Numbered from the stretch's first letter, positions 35,606 through 43,714 are shown. The stretch: 64,000 nucleotides of DNA from Dyella_A sp050749815 (GCF_050749815.1 NZ_CP192735.1:248001-312000); one strand, 5' to 3'. The notes: generated by a model not told the origin, from the sequence alone. A program made the numbers and translations.

Positions 35606-36916
35606 TCACCGTGAGAAGCCGGGGAGCTGATCTTTGCCCGCCGGGTCAAGCAGCCAGGCCCCCCAGACAGGAGCGTGTCGGTCGCGTACCTCTCGTTCGC
35701 CGGGGAGCGGAAGGCGGGCGTTGCGCATGAGCGGCTGCACCAGGTGCGGCGTCACCATGATCACCAGCTCTTTATCCGTCCGGCTGTACTTCAGGTCGCG
35801 GAAAAAGGCCCCGAGGATGGGGATGTCGCCCAACAGCGGCACCTTGTCCACTTGCGAGTTGATCGACTGGCTCACCAGGCCGCCGACGATGAAGGTCTCG
35901 CCGTCTCCCAATTCCACCGTGGTGTCGGCGCGACGCGTGGTGATCGCAGGCACCGACACGCCGTTGAGCGATACCGCATTGGTGTAGTCGAGATCGCTAG
36001 CTTCCGGTGCCACTTTCAGCGCGATGCGGTTCGGGGCAAGCACCGTCGGAGTCACGGTGAGGCCGATGCCGAAGGGCTTGTAGACGATCGTGGTGGTGCC
36101 CAGCCCCTGGGGGACGGGGATCGGGAGCTCACCCCCGGAGAGGAAGCTGGCACTCTGGCCGGAGAGCGCGACCAGGGTGGGCTCCGCCAGCACCCGGACC
36201 AGACCGTCGCTCTGCAGCAGGTCGAGGTTGGCATTCCACAGATGCCTACCGTTGGCGCTGGTGTGACCAAGCACGAGGTTGAAGGCCGAGGAGATGACGT
36301 CGTTTCCCGCACCGCTGCCGCTGAGCTGGGACCCGGGACCACCGAGGCTGTAGCTGAAGCCGTTGTTGCCGGCCTTGAAGCTCAGGCCGATCTGGCGCAG
36401 TGCGGTCTTGTCGAACTCGACCACCTTCACATCGACCTGCACCACACCGCCGCTGGCGATCGTGGACTGGTCACTCACGCTGCCCTTGGCTCCCACGGCA
36501 TCCCTGGCGGCCGCGATCGTCTGTGCGTGATCGAGCAGAGTGGGCGTGCTTCCCTGGATCAGTGCTTCGCCGTCGTGGACCTGCAATTGCGTGTCGCCAC
36601 GGCCCGACAGTTGCGCCTGCAGTGGATTGCGCACATTCACCAACACCCGTTGCGGCGCCTGATGGCCCCGCGTCCAAAGCAACAATGTCGTCTGCCCAGG
36701 CTTCTTCCCTACCAGCAGCGCCTGCCGATTGCCCTTGAGCAGCAGGAAATCGGCGACAGTCGGATCGGCAATGGCAACTCGTTCGAGGCCGGCTGGTACG
36801 GGCCATGGGCGCTGCTCGTGCGTCGTCAGCGTCGCCACGGATTGGCTGCTGGCGGCAGCGGTCGCCGCGATCAGCAAAGTCAGGCAGGCGGAGAGTCGCT
36901 GCAACCGTGGCGTCAT
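35606..36916 (-). CDS. cpaC: CpaC/RcpA outer-membrane secretin
   Basis: A 436-residue secretin with a signal peptide (LSACLTLLIAATAAASSQ). The N-terminal pilus-secretin domain (ERVAIADPTVADFLLLKGNRQALLVGKKPGQTTLLLW) is followed by a BON-like part and the secretin domain (VRVLAEPTLVALSGQSASFLSGGELPIPV … VGGLVSQSINSQVDKVPLLGDIPILGAFF). It forms the outer-membrane channel for the Flp pilus. The start overlaps the cpaB stop by 4 bp. Confidence 0.93.
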   Translation of the reverse strand: MTPRLQRLSACLTLLIAATAAASSQSVATLTTHEQRPWPVPAGLERVAIADPTVADFLLLKGNRQALLVGKKPGQTTLLLWTRGHQAPQRVLVNVRNPLQAQLSGRGDTQLQVHDGEALIQGSTPTLLDHAQTIAAARDAVGAKGSVSDQSTIASGGVVQVDVKVVEFDKTALRQIGLSFKAGNNGFSYSLGGPGSQLSGSGAGNDVISSAFNLVLGHTSANGRHLWNANLDLLQSDGLVRVLAEPTLVALSGQSASFLSGGELPIPVPQGLGTTTIVYKPFGIGLTVTPTVLAPNRIALKVAPEASDLDYTNAVSLNGVSVPAITTRRADTTVELGDGETFIVGGLVSQSINSQVDKVPLLGDIPILGAFFRDLKYSRTDKELVIMVTPHLVQPLMRNARLPLPGEREVRDRHAPVWGAWLLDPAGKDQLPGFSR

Positions 36917-37917
36917 GGCAAAAGCTTCCCTGCGTTGGCTGTGTGTCCGCGCTGCGCCCCTCGAATAATCTCGATGCCGCCGCCGGAGAGGTGATGTGGC
37001 CGGGATACGGGTGCGTCGCCGCGACCGGCCAGTCCTGCACCGTCGATGCCCGCAAAGGCGCGGTTTGCCGGTTGCCCCAGCGCCGCCCGTTGATCGGCAG
37101 AAAGCCCAGGCGCGGCTTCCAGTACGGCTCGCGGCTGCGGAAACAGCGCGAGGCCCGGTTGGTCGCTGTCCCGAGGGTTTCGTAAGGCGAGGGACAGTTG
37201 TCCCTCCTGTGCGCCAAGCAAGAGGCGATCGACCGACTCCAGCGGTACGGCCAGCACGGCGGTGCGCGCGGGAGTTTCGTTGGTGGCCGGCTTCACGGTG
37301 GCGGCAGCGGCGCTTTTCTCGCGAGTCGCTGTCGGCAGATCGCGCGCGCCATATGCCAGTACGCGCAGCCGCGACAGCAGCAGACGGGATTGAGCCAGCC
37401 CCGGCGGCATGCCGACATCGGTGTTGCGCGATCCCTTGAGTACGAGGAAGACGTCGACGTAGTCGCCCGGCACGATCCGGTGGGCTACCCCGGTCAACTC
37501 GTTCACCGGCACGGCAAGTGCCCGCTCGTCAGGATGCAGGGCGGCGGAGAGGTCGTTCGCAAGCAGCGTTGCCGTGATGGGCGCTCCGCTTGGGATGTCG
37601 ATACGCGGGATGCCGCCGGCGACCTGCGCGATGTCGTCGTAGCCGTCCGTCGGGCGCGGATGAAGGGCAGCGAAGCCCAGTGCGTCCGGGGGAATGGGGG
37701 TGCCTGCACGAAGCGGGCGCTCCGCTACGACGACGCGACCGTCGTCGGAGGCGCCGTTGACCGACTTCGCTCCAACGGCGGTGCCCGCAGGGTTCACCTC
37801 CGAGGCCTTGGCTGGGTGCCGTCCCTGCAGCAGCGCGACGAGCGCGAGTACTACGGCGATACCCACCAGGAGCAACGCGGCGAAGCGGGTGATCTTCTGC
37901 GTTGATGGAATGTCCAT
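36913..37917 (-). CDS. cpaB: CpaB/RcpC pilus assembly protein
   Basis: A 334-residue periplasmic protein anchored by one N-terminal helix (ITRFAALLLVGIAVVLALVALL). The SAF-type domain follows (VVVAERPLRAGTPIPPDAL; ALAVPVNELTGVAHRIVPGDYVDVFLVLKG), as in RcpC/CpaB. The C-terminal 120 residues are Ala-rich. CpaB stabilises the secretin and may bind peptidoglycan. It is linked to cpaC by an ATGA overlap and lies 4 bp behind tadE. Confidence 0.9.
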   Translation of the reverse strand: MDIPSTQKITRFAALLLVGIAVVLALVALLQGRHPAKASEVNPAGTAVGAKSVNGASDDGRVVVAERPLRAGTPIPPDALGFAALHPRPTDGYDDIAQVAGGIPRIDIPSGAPITATLLANDLSAALHPDERALAVPVNELTGVAHRIVPGDYVDVFLVLKGSRNTDVGMPPGLAQSRLLLSRLRVLAYGARDLPTATREKSAAAATVKPATNETPARTAVLAVPLESVDRLLLGAQEGQLSLALRNPRDSDQPGLALFPQPRAVLEAAPGLSADQRAALGQPANRAFAGIDGAGLAGRGDAPVSRPHHLSGGGIEIIRGAQRGHTANAGKLLP

Positions 37918-37921
37918 GGGA

Positions 37922-38449
37922 TCAGTTGCCTTGCGTGTCGAGTTGGACGGTCGCGGAGCTGGTCAACGCGCCTTGCATCAACCACCCGTAGATCGTTGTG
38001 GTGCCTGGGATGAAGGGGTGAGCGTTGTAGTCGTAAGCGGTGATGACAGTCATGCAGCTGATCGAGGGCGCGCTTGCGCACGGGGTAGCTGCCGAGACGG
38101 TGATAGGCGCGTAGCTTCCGCCAGCGGCGGGAGGGGCGGCGCAGTCCACCGCCTCGCCGGAGTAGGTGAGCAGCCACTGCATGGATTGCCTCGCCGCCTG
38201 GCAGGCCTGGGTCGCGCGCGTGGCGTCACTGCCATAGCGCAGTGCGGCCCTTGCGCCTTCTTCGGCCGCCAGGGTCAGTGACTGCCTGGCCGCGAGAATC
38301 AGTACGCCGGAAAAGGTGAGCATCAGCAGGGGCAGCATGCCGAGCAGGAACACCAGCGCGAACTCGACGGACGCGACGCCGCGCTGATCGCGCGGTAGCG
38401 CCTGAACGCGCCGATTCCCGCACGGTGTCGGGCTGATCACGGCAGCCAT
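37922..38449 (-). CDS. tadE: TadE-like pseudopilin
   Basis: A 175-residue TadE-family protein: basic leader, then RGVASVEFALVFLLGMLPLLMLTFSGVLI, which holds the G/VEFAL type prepilin cleavage context and helix, followed by RQSLTLAAEEGARAALRYG. The C-terminal half contains four Cys (CQAARQ, CAAPP, CASAP, SCMTV) that may form disulfides outside the cell. Its start overlaps the end of the prepilin peptidase gene by 13 bp. Confidence 0.88.
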   Translation of the reverse strand: MAAVISPTPCGNRRVQALPRDQRGVASVEFALVFLLGMLPLLMLTFSGVLILAARQSLTLAAEEGARAALRYGSDATRATQACQAARQSMQWLLTYSGEAVDCAAPPAAGGSYAPITVSAATPCASAPSISCMTVITAYDYNAHPFIPGTTTIYGWLMQGALTSSATVQLDTQGN

Positions 38450-38964
38450 CGATGACAGAACCCAGGCGCGGCAATGAAGGTGAGAGCGCCCAGGGCAAGG
38501 TAGGACGCGTAGGGCGTGCCTGGGCGCCCTTGGCGACCCGATTGCAGCCACTGCGCGGGGGGCGAGGCTGCCATGCGCATGTGCCGTAGACCCCAGCGCC
38601 ACAGCAGGCCGGCAACCAACTGCATGCCACCCAGCAGTGCGCTGATGATCCATATCGGCAGCAATGCCTCCATCCCAAGCAGAAAGCCCAAGGTGGCGTA
38701 AAACTTCACGTCACCCGCGCCCATCCAGCCAAGCGCATAGAACGGGAGTAGCGCGATCATCCCGGCAGCCAGCCCGGCGAGGTGCGTCCAGGTGCTCCAT
38801 GGAGCCACTGCGCCAGGGTTGGTGAGCCGGTCCACTGCAAGCAGCACGGTGCCGAGCCCCAGTGCGACAAGTAGCCAACTGTTGGGGACGCGTCGCGCAC
38901 GTAGGTCGCCGAAAAAGATCGGGACGCATAACGCAGCGGCAACGATGGGTAGCGGGCTCGGCAA
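38437..38964 (-). CDS. cpaA: CpaA/TadV prepilin peptidase
   Basis: A 175-residue type IV prepilin peptidase of the short (TadV/CpaA) form with about five helices. The two catalytic aspartates are in FGDLRARRVPN and in the GxGD motif (MGAGDVKFYATLGF). It cleaves and thereby matures the Flp prepilin and TadE-type pseudopilins at the inner membrane. The only start in frame is TTG 38964, with a poor ribosome site. Confidence 0.9.
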   Translation of the reverse strand: MPSPLPIVAAALCVPIFFGDLRARRVPNSWLLVALGLGTVLLAVDRLTNPGAVAPWSTWTHLAGLAAGMIALLPFYALGWMGAGDVKFYATLGFLLGMEALLPIWIISALLGGMQLVAGLLWRWGLRHMRMAASPPAQWLQSGRQGRPGTPYASYLALGALTFIAAPGFCHRWLP

Positions 38965-39050
38965 TTTCTATGATTCCAATAAATCGTCAATGAAACAAAA
39001 ATTAATCGCCAAGGCGAATTGGTCCAGGCCCTCGACAAAAGGCCGTTTTT

Positions 39051-39080
39051 AGGGTCGCGTCAAATAAATGACGCGACCCT
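39051..39080. terminator. strong hairpin between pilin and assembly genes
   Basis: AGGGTCGCGTCA (39051-39062) and TGACGCGACCCT (39069-39080) form a perfect 12-bp stem with an AATAAA loop. A T-run follows on the plus strand, while on the minus strand (the pilin direction) the stem is followed by A's. It more likely stabilises the pilin mRNA or attenuates read-through into the assembly genes than acts as a classic terminator. Confidence 0.7.
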
Positions 39081-39094
39081 TTTGGGTGCATCGC

Positions 39095-39268
39095 TTACAG
39101 GCTGTCAAGAACCGCCGTGAGCTTGGCGAAAACTGCAGTAAAGAAGGCCTGTATCGATGGTTGAAATATTGCAACGATGGCTGCAGCGACGATGGCCGCT
39201 AAAATGCCGTACTCAACAGCCGTGATGCCGCGTTCGTCGCGAATGAAATTGCGCATGAATGCCTTCAT
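39095..39268 (-). CDS. flp: Flp-type IVb pilin
   Basis: A 57-residue Flp pilin precursor. The leader MKAFMRNFIRDERG is cleaved after G, giving ITAVEYGILAAIVAAAIVAIF; the E at +5 and the following Y make the Flp motif (G-x4-E-Y). The C-terminus is FAKLTAVLDSL. It is the major subunit of the Tad pilus. AGGAGG lies eight bases upstream of the ATG at 39268. It is the first gene of the minus-strand locus and is separated from the assembly genes by a strong hairpin. Confidence 0.95.
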   Translation of the reverse strand: MKAFMRNFIRDERGITAVEYGILAAIVAAAIVAIFQPSIQAFFTAVFAKLTAVLDSL

Positions 39269-39790
39269 TGCCTTGCCTCCTTTGAAACGAAGTGACGACC
39301 ATAAAAGCGGAGCCTGAAAAGGCTCCGGCTGATAGAGGTAAAGAAGGGGGAGGCGCATAGCAAGGTGCACAGCCAGTTACGGCCGTATCCAAGCGTGGCG
39401 CCTGACACGCCCTTGCTCTGGCAGGTGTGGTGGGTTGTTCAGGACCGCGGCGATACAGCGGTTCCTCGACCGTCAGTGCGATATCCATATGGCCCCTGCT
39501 TCAGGCAAGCAAGCCAGCGCTCGCCACTCCATAACGCCAGTCTCTGTCTGCGAATCGGATTGGGATGCACAAAAACGGCAAAAAGATTCGAGAAGTGGTT
39601 TTGTGTATCAGAATTTTTCGTAGAAAGGTGCCATCCCGACAAAACATCTTGCGAACCTCTTCGTTTGCCGAAAACGTGCATTGTTCCAAAGGTCCCGTCT
39701 TCTAGATTAGTATTCTGAAACGGCATGCGCCGACCGCGGGTGATACAGGCGGGCGCCAGGGGGCGTGAAGCTTATGGAAGGCTGTTATTC
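39269..39790. other. non-coding region between pilin and AraC gene
   Basis: About 520 bp that must hold the divergent promoters of flp and the AraC gene. A hairpin, CGGAGCC-N6-GGCTCCG (39308-39327), lies in the pilin leader 40 bp before its start. No lux-box-like CT-N12-AG dyad was seen. The stretch 39540-39720 is less GC-rich than its surroundings. Confidence 0.5.
39308..39327 (-). other. stem-loop in pilin 5' leader
   Basis: CGGAGCC (39308-39314) and GGCTCCG (39321-39327) flank a six-base loop. On the minus strand it is followed by CTTTTATGG. It may stabilise the pilin mRNA or act as an attenuator. Confidence 0.5.
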
Positions 39791-40783
39791 ATGGCGATAG
39801 CGGGAGGCGAGGATCTGCAGGCCTGCGACCTCGTCTCCATCGCCGGGTTGTTGCGGGTTTGCGAGATGGAAATGGTCCTGCTTGGTGGCCATGGTCCACG
39901 AGCGACCTTCAGTTCGCGCGCGACCAGTACAACTATCCTCTGTCACGGCGAAATTGGCTTTCCGTTCCGGGGCCGGTTCGTGCTTCCCGCTGAGTGGTGT
40001 CTGCTCGGATACATCCACCAGATGCCGGAAGCCGGCTGGTGCCATGGCACTCCGCTCGAGTCGGGCGTGGCATTTCTCCTGTCACCAGAGGGCATCAGCG
40101 AGTTCAAACTGGGGGCGCATGCCCGGCTCACCGTGGTGCTGGTGCCTGTCGAGCGCTTGCATGCCCACCTCATCGCGCTGGAGCCGCATCAGCCCGCACA
40201 GCTCGCGCGACGGCTATCGCTGTTCAAGCTCAACCAGGGCACACAGGCAACCAATCTGCGCGAACATTTCCTCGGCATCGGTGCCCGTTTGGTCCAAACT
40301 GAAGGCGCCGCGGGTACTGCGGAGGTCGCTGACGCGGACGTGGATGCCTTGATCGCCAGCTACCTGATCGCAGGAGTGGCCGCCTCGCCCGATGACCGGC
40401 CCCAATGCTCACGCGGGCGGCGTACGCACTACTTGGTCGTGCAGCGCACCGAACAGTTCATGCGCGCCAATATCCGGCGCGAGATCTACATCAATGAGCT
40501 GTGCAACGCGGCCGGAGTGAGCGAGCGCTCACTGCGTTACGCCTTCGACGAGCTGCTGGGCGTGTCGCCAAGCAGATACCTCTCGCTGCTGCGCTTATGC
40601 ACCGCCTGCCGAAGTCTCACGCTGTCGGACGCCAGCCGGCGGTCCGTCAAGTCCGTCGCGCTGAGCTGCGGGTTGTGGGATCTCTCGCGCTTCGCCGACC
40701 ACTACCGGCGAGTCTTCGGAGAGCTGCCGCGGCAGACGCTGATGCGCACACCGTCGCTGGAGTCCTCGCTTTCCTCACCTTGA
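39791..40783 (+). CDS. AraC-family regulator, divergent from pilin
   Basis: A 330-residue regulator whose C-terminal 100 residues form an AraC double HTH (INELCNAAGVSERSLRYAFDELLGVSPSRYLSLLRL; VKSVALSCGLWDLSRFADHYRRVFGELPRQTL). The N-terminal 200 residues (HGEIGFPFRGRFVLPAEWCLLGYIHQMPEAGWCHG) resemble a sensor domain of the AraC-binding-like type; its ligand is unknown. ATG 39791 with GGAAGG ahead was chosen; ATG 39725 is in frame but has no ribosome site. Position suggests control of the pilus locus or of the small gene at 41144. Confidence 0.82.
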   Translation: MAIAGGEDLQACDLVSIAGLLRVCEMEMVLLGGHGPRATFSSRATSTTILCHGEIGFPFRGRFVLPAEWCLLGYIHQMPEAGWCHGTPLESGVAFLLSPEGISEFKLGAHARLTVVLVPVERLHAHLIALEPHQPAQLARRLSLFKLNQGTQATNLREHFLGIGARLVQTEGAAGTAEVADADVDALIASYLIAGVAASPDDRPQCSRGRRTHYLVVQRTEQFMRANIRREIYINELCNAAGVSERSLRYAFDELLGVSPSRYLSLLRLCTACRSLTLSDASRRSVKSVALSCGLWDLSRFADHYRRVFGELPRQTLMRTPSLESSLSSP

Positions 40784-40884
40784 CTGTGGCGTCGATCGAC
40801 TGGCGCGGAGCCGCCTCTGCCTGACCGAACCTCGGACCGGGCGGCCCGTCCGGTTGTCAGCGATGGATGAGCCGAGGTACGTCG

Positions 40885-40920
40885 ATTGCCGGATACGCAC
40901 CAGACATTGCCGGATATGCG
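40885..40920. promoter_or_regulatory. 21-bp-phased direct repeat, possible AraC site
   Basis: ATTGCCGGATACGC (40885-40898) and ATTGCCGGATATGC (40906-40919) repeat with a 21-bp period, two DNA turns, the usual spacing of AraC half-sites. A partner CATATCC inverts GGATATG at 40940-40946. The site lies between the AraC gene and the small gene at 41144. Confidence 0.5.
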
Positions 40921-41143
40921 CACAGTAGTGCCGCTTCGACATATCCATCGACCATGCGGGTCGGTCTAATGGTCTTCAAACAAGCTACCAGTTCACTTCG
41001 GCGGTAGTTGTCTGCTGTGCTCCCCGCGCAAGCTGGGCACGGATTCGGGAGCGGCGTTGCTCACTGTGCGAGCCCGCGTCGCGCCCGCGATGTCGACGTA
41101 TCAAGGCAACCATGGGAAGCGTACGCACATAAGGAGCAATGAA

Positions 41144-41401
41144 ATGAGCGTTGTCTATTCGATCAGGGCGAGCCGCAACACGCAGTGGTATGTCACGATC
41201 AATCGCTGGGTCGTGTGCAGACAGCTGAAGCTGGCACCGGCGATAAAGCTTGCGCGTCAACTCGCTAGAGAAGAGCACGCTGCGTCCGGGCGTACCGTCT
41301 TTGTAGAGCTGGCCACCGAAAATTTGTCTATCCTCCTCGCGCATTATCCGAGGGATGCGGCGGAATTTTCTGGCGCCGATATGATGAGCGCCGTGGCCTA
41401 G
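41144..41401 (+). CDS. conserved hypothetical protein, 85 aa
   Basis: A small soluble protein: SVVYSIRASRNTQWYVTINRWVVCRQLKLAPAIKLARQLAREEHAASGRTVFVELATENL. The predicted beta-beta-alpha-beta order is like DUF2188-type proteins, but I am not sure of the family. An AAGGAG lies seven bases before the ATG at 41144. It lies between the AraC gene and the quorum-sensing genes. Confidence 0.65.
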   Translation: MSVVYSIRASRNTQWYVTINRWVVCRQLKLAPAIKLARQLAREEHAASGRTVFVELATENLSILLAHYPRDAAEFSGADMMSAVA

Positions 41402-41774
41402 AACGTTCTACGACGGGTGGCGACGGTATCGGCGGAGGCAGTCACCAGCGGCCCGGCACGGGAAGCAGACATCTGCCGTTGGCAGCGCCTTACAGTGATG
41501 CAGTTCTGGCGGTGACAGCCCTGATGCGTACTTGCCCAGAGTCACGCACTGTCTGAATGTGGAGGCGGCCATCCGTGGCCGCTCCAACTCTCCATAGATG
41601 CGCGCATGTCGATCGCCGTACGGCTCCTGCCGCTGTCCATAGGCTGCTTCCTGCCACTACGGCGCCGGTTCCCTGCGAACCCGCTGTCGCGCTCCAGCTT
41701 CCTGATCGAAAGTTATCCATCCATGGATCCGGCGTCCGTGCCGCTCCCCTTCCCGGTGGCGTCTTGAGACGCTC
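41402..41774. other. non-coding stretch before luxI end
   Basis: About 370 bp with no supported gene. A 12-bp perfect palindrome, TAGAACGTTCTA, spans 41399-41410 and includes the stop codon of the small gene. Nothing else is recognised. Confidence 0.4.
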
Positions 41775-42356
41775 CTAGGGTTCCAGTGCTTTGGCCGTCA
41801 GTTCGTCGAGCTCGATATACATGGCGATCACCGGTTGCCCATCGATCCATTGCGGAGGGCCGATTCGGTGAGCATGAATTCCGATCTGCCGAAGGATGCG
41901 CTCCACTCCCAGCGCAGTGAAGGTAATCAGACGAGCCGCACCGCGCTGCAACGCGGCACCCGTGAGTGCTCTGAACAAGGCGCAGAAGCGCTCGCGTTGC
42001 TCGTCTCTCGACAGCGCCTTACCCGGTGTACTCGGCCGCGTAGAGAACCGTGACAGCTCCCAAAGATCGGGTGAGTGCGGCGGGCTGACTCCGTTCATCA
42101 ACTCCGGAAAGACATCACCGAGCAGATAGCCCTGCGTCGTGGGAAGGAGTCGAGCGCAGCCACACAGCTCGCCGGCATCGTCTTGCGCCACCACATACAC
42201 GGTATCCGGGCGATCGAACTGATCCCGTTCATCGCCTTCCTGACATGCGAGCTGCCACCCTAATTCTTCGACGAACACGCTGTGCCGGTAGGCTCCCAGG
42301 CGCATGTCCAGGCCAGCGGGCATCTGCTCGAAGGTTCCTGCGAACAAGGACAGCAC
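41775..42356 (-). CDS. acyl-homoserine-lactone synthase (LuxI family)
   Basis: A 193-residue LuxI-type synthase that makes N-acyl-homoserine lactones from S-adenosylmethionine and acyl carrier. With the GTG start at 42356 the invariant residues fall at R24, F28, W34, D45, D48, R69, F83, E100 and R103, almost exactly the family numbering. GGAG lies seven bases before this GTG. The next in-frame GTG at 42386 would make the leader of the lux-box promoter too short. The motifs GCARLLPTTQGYLLGDVFPELMNG and LWELSRF are like those of Burkholderia BpsI/CepI-type enzymes. A lux box sits 59 bp upstream of the start. Confidence 0.93.
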   Translation of the reverse strand: MLSLFAGTFEQMPAGLDMRLGAYRHSVFVEELGWQLACQEGDERDQFDRPDTVYVVAQDDAGELCGCARLLPTTQGYLLGDVFPELMNGVSPPHSPDLWELSRFSTRPSTPGKALSRDEQRERFCALFRALTGAALQRGAARLITFTALGVERILRQIGIHAHRIGPPQWIDGQPVIAMYIELDELTAKALEP

Positions 42357-42414
42357 CAGCGATCTCCGCACCCCCAATTCCTGCACGATTCAAGAGGAGT
42401 TGCGGCGGCTGCGT

Positions 42415-42434
42415 AACTGTCATTGTTGACAGCT
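42415..42434. promoter_or_regulatory. lux box in front of luxI
   Basis: AACTGTCATTGTTGACAGCT: the inner CTGTCA-TTGT-TGACAG is a perfect palindrome fitting the CT-N12-AG consensus. Its centre (42424.5) lies about 42 bp before a start site near 42382, giving a leader of about 26 bases to GTG 42356. A TTGAAT (42393-42388) could be the -10 box. LuxR-type activators bind such sites over the -35 region. Confidence 0.85.
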
Positions 42435-42459
42435 CCACACCATGTGGATGGCGTGTAGG

Positions 42460-42894
42460 CTAGGCGCTTCCCCATGTGCGCCTTGCGGATGCCAGGGCTC
42501 GCGGGGGCGCGTCCCCCAGAGCCTGGCGCGTGCTTTCCTGCCACGCCGCCTCATCGAGCCATTCGGCGAGAAGCAACTGGGTGGTGCGCGAACCCAGATC
42601 CATGTTGTCGTCGGACAGGAGCCTCAGGTTGGACTGGACCCCCCCTGGAGCGAGCAGCAGGCGACTCTCCAGCGTCTCCATCCATGCCCAGCCGACGCTC
42701 ACCAGACGGCCAGTAGAAGGGGGCGGCTCGAGTGAGGCAACCCATTCGCAATGCCCGGCACGACGGATGCCGAGGCCTACCTGAGCGTGTGCGAGTTCCT
42801 CGAGCAGCGATGCGTCCGGCCAAACCATGTGCGGGCGGAACTGCAGGCGCAGAAATGCAGTGCAGGTAAGTCGCAGATAGCCATCGTCGGCCAT
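42460..42894 (-). CDS. DUF4902/RsaM-like quorum-sensing modulator
   Basis: A 144-residue soluble protein between luxR and luxI. The start MADDGYLRLTCTAFLRLQF, then GHCEWVASL, RLVSVGWAWMETLESRLLLAPGGVQSNLRLLSDDNMDLGSR and AEWLDEAAWQESTRQAL follow the pattern of DUF4902 proteins, which include RsaM-type repressors of acyl-homoserine-lactone production in Burkholderia and Pseudomonas. GGAGG lies nine bases before ATG 42894. It is transcribed in the same direction as luxI, ending 26 bp before the lux box, and diverges from luxR. A negative role is inferred. Confidence 0.8.
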   Translation of the reverse strand: MADDGYLRLTCTAFLRLQFRPHMVWPDASLLEELAHAQVGLGIRRAGHCEWVASLEPPPSTGRLVSVGWAWMETLESRLLLAPGGVQSNLRLLSDDNMDLGSRTTQLLLAEWLDEAAWQESTRQALGDAPPRALASARRTWGSA

Positions 42895-42994
42895 GTCGAT
42901 GATCCTCCGGAACGGCTGGCCAAAGGGCCATGGCACCTTAGCCCCATACCAAGTAACTTTCAGCTGTCATATCTCGCAGTTCGGAGAGGCGGCG

Positions 42995-43714
42995 GTGATT
43001 CGTTGGCGCGACGATTGTCTGCATCGTCTGGGGGTGCTGTCCGGCTCCATGCCGGACATGGTCAGTGAACTCGGCTCGATCGTTCAGGAACTGGGCTTCG
43101 AGTATTGCTCTTATGTCCTGAAAACGCCGTTGCTGTCGGCGAACGATCCAGAGCTGGCCTGGGCGAGCACCTATCCCGACGCGTGGCTGGAGCGCTATTT
43201 TTCGCAGGGATACCTGGAGATCGACCCGCTCGTTCGCGCCCCTTTGCGGGGGCACGCACCGTTGGTGTGGAGCGCCGCAGCGCGCGAGGATTGCGGCGAA
43301 TTCTGGGAGGAGGCGGACGCCCACGGCGTCAGGCATGGTTGGGCGCTGACGACTTACGGCCGGGGCGGCACCAGCGGTGTACTGTCGCTGGCCCGTTCCG
43401 GTTCCGCGCTCACCGCCGACGAGCTGAATGCGCGTGAGATGCAGCTCATGTGGCTGGGCCAGACAGTGCAGGGTCTGCTGAGCGCCGCGCATCAGCAGCG
43501 TCACCTTCCCGGGCCATCCTGCGAGCTAACTTCCCGCGAGCGCGAGGTGTTGCGCTGGACGGCGGCCGGCAAGACCGCCGACGAGATCGGCATCATTCTG
43601 GGTATCACCGCGCGCACCGTGAACTTTCACATCACGCGCTGTGTCAGCAAGCTGGACGTGGTCAACAAGACACAGGCGATCGCCAAGGCCATGCTCTTCG
43701 ACATGCTCTATTGA
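42995..43714 (+). CDS. LuxR-family quorum-sensing receptor
   Basis: A 239-residue LuxR regulator. The N-terminal autoinducer-binding domain keeps the key residues W64, Y68, D77, P78 and W92, each seven higher than in TraR. The C-terminal HTH is LTSREREVLRWTAAGKTADEIGIILGITARTVNFHITRCVSKLDVVNKTQAIAKA. The GTG at 42995 with GGAG upstream gives the usual family length; the longer frame to 42893 overlaps the divergent gene. It presumably binds the lux box at 42415-42434 with the signal made by the neighbouring synthase. Confidence 0.93.
   Translation: MIRWRDDCLHRLGVLSGSMPDMVSELGSIVQELGFEYCSYVLKTPLLSANDPELAWASTYPDAWLERYFSQGYLEIDPLVRAPLRGHAPLVWSAAAREDCGEFWEEADAHGVRHGWALTTYGRGGTSGVLSLARSGSALTADELNAREMQLMWLGQTVQGLLSAAHQQRHLPGPSCELTSREREVLRWTAAGKTADEIGIILGITARTVNFHITRCVSKLDVVNKTQAIAKAMLFDMLY

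Noticed and set aside
42958..42980. CTGTCA half-site at 42964 as a second lux box for luxR
   Set aside because: The opposite half (TGACAG) is missing, so it does not meet the CT-N12-AG dyad rule.
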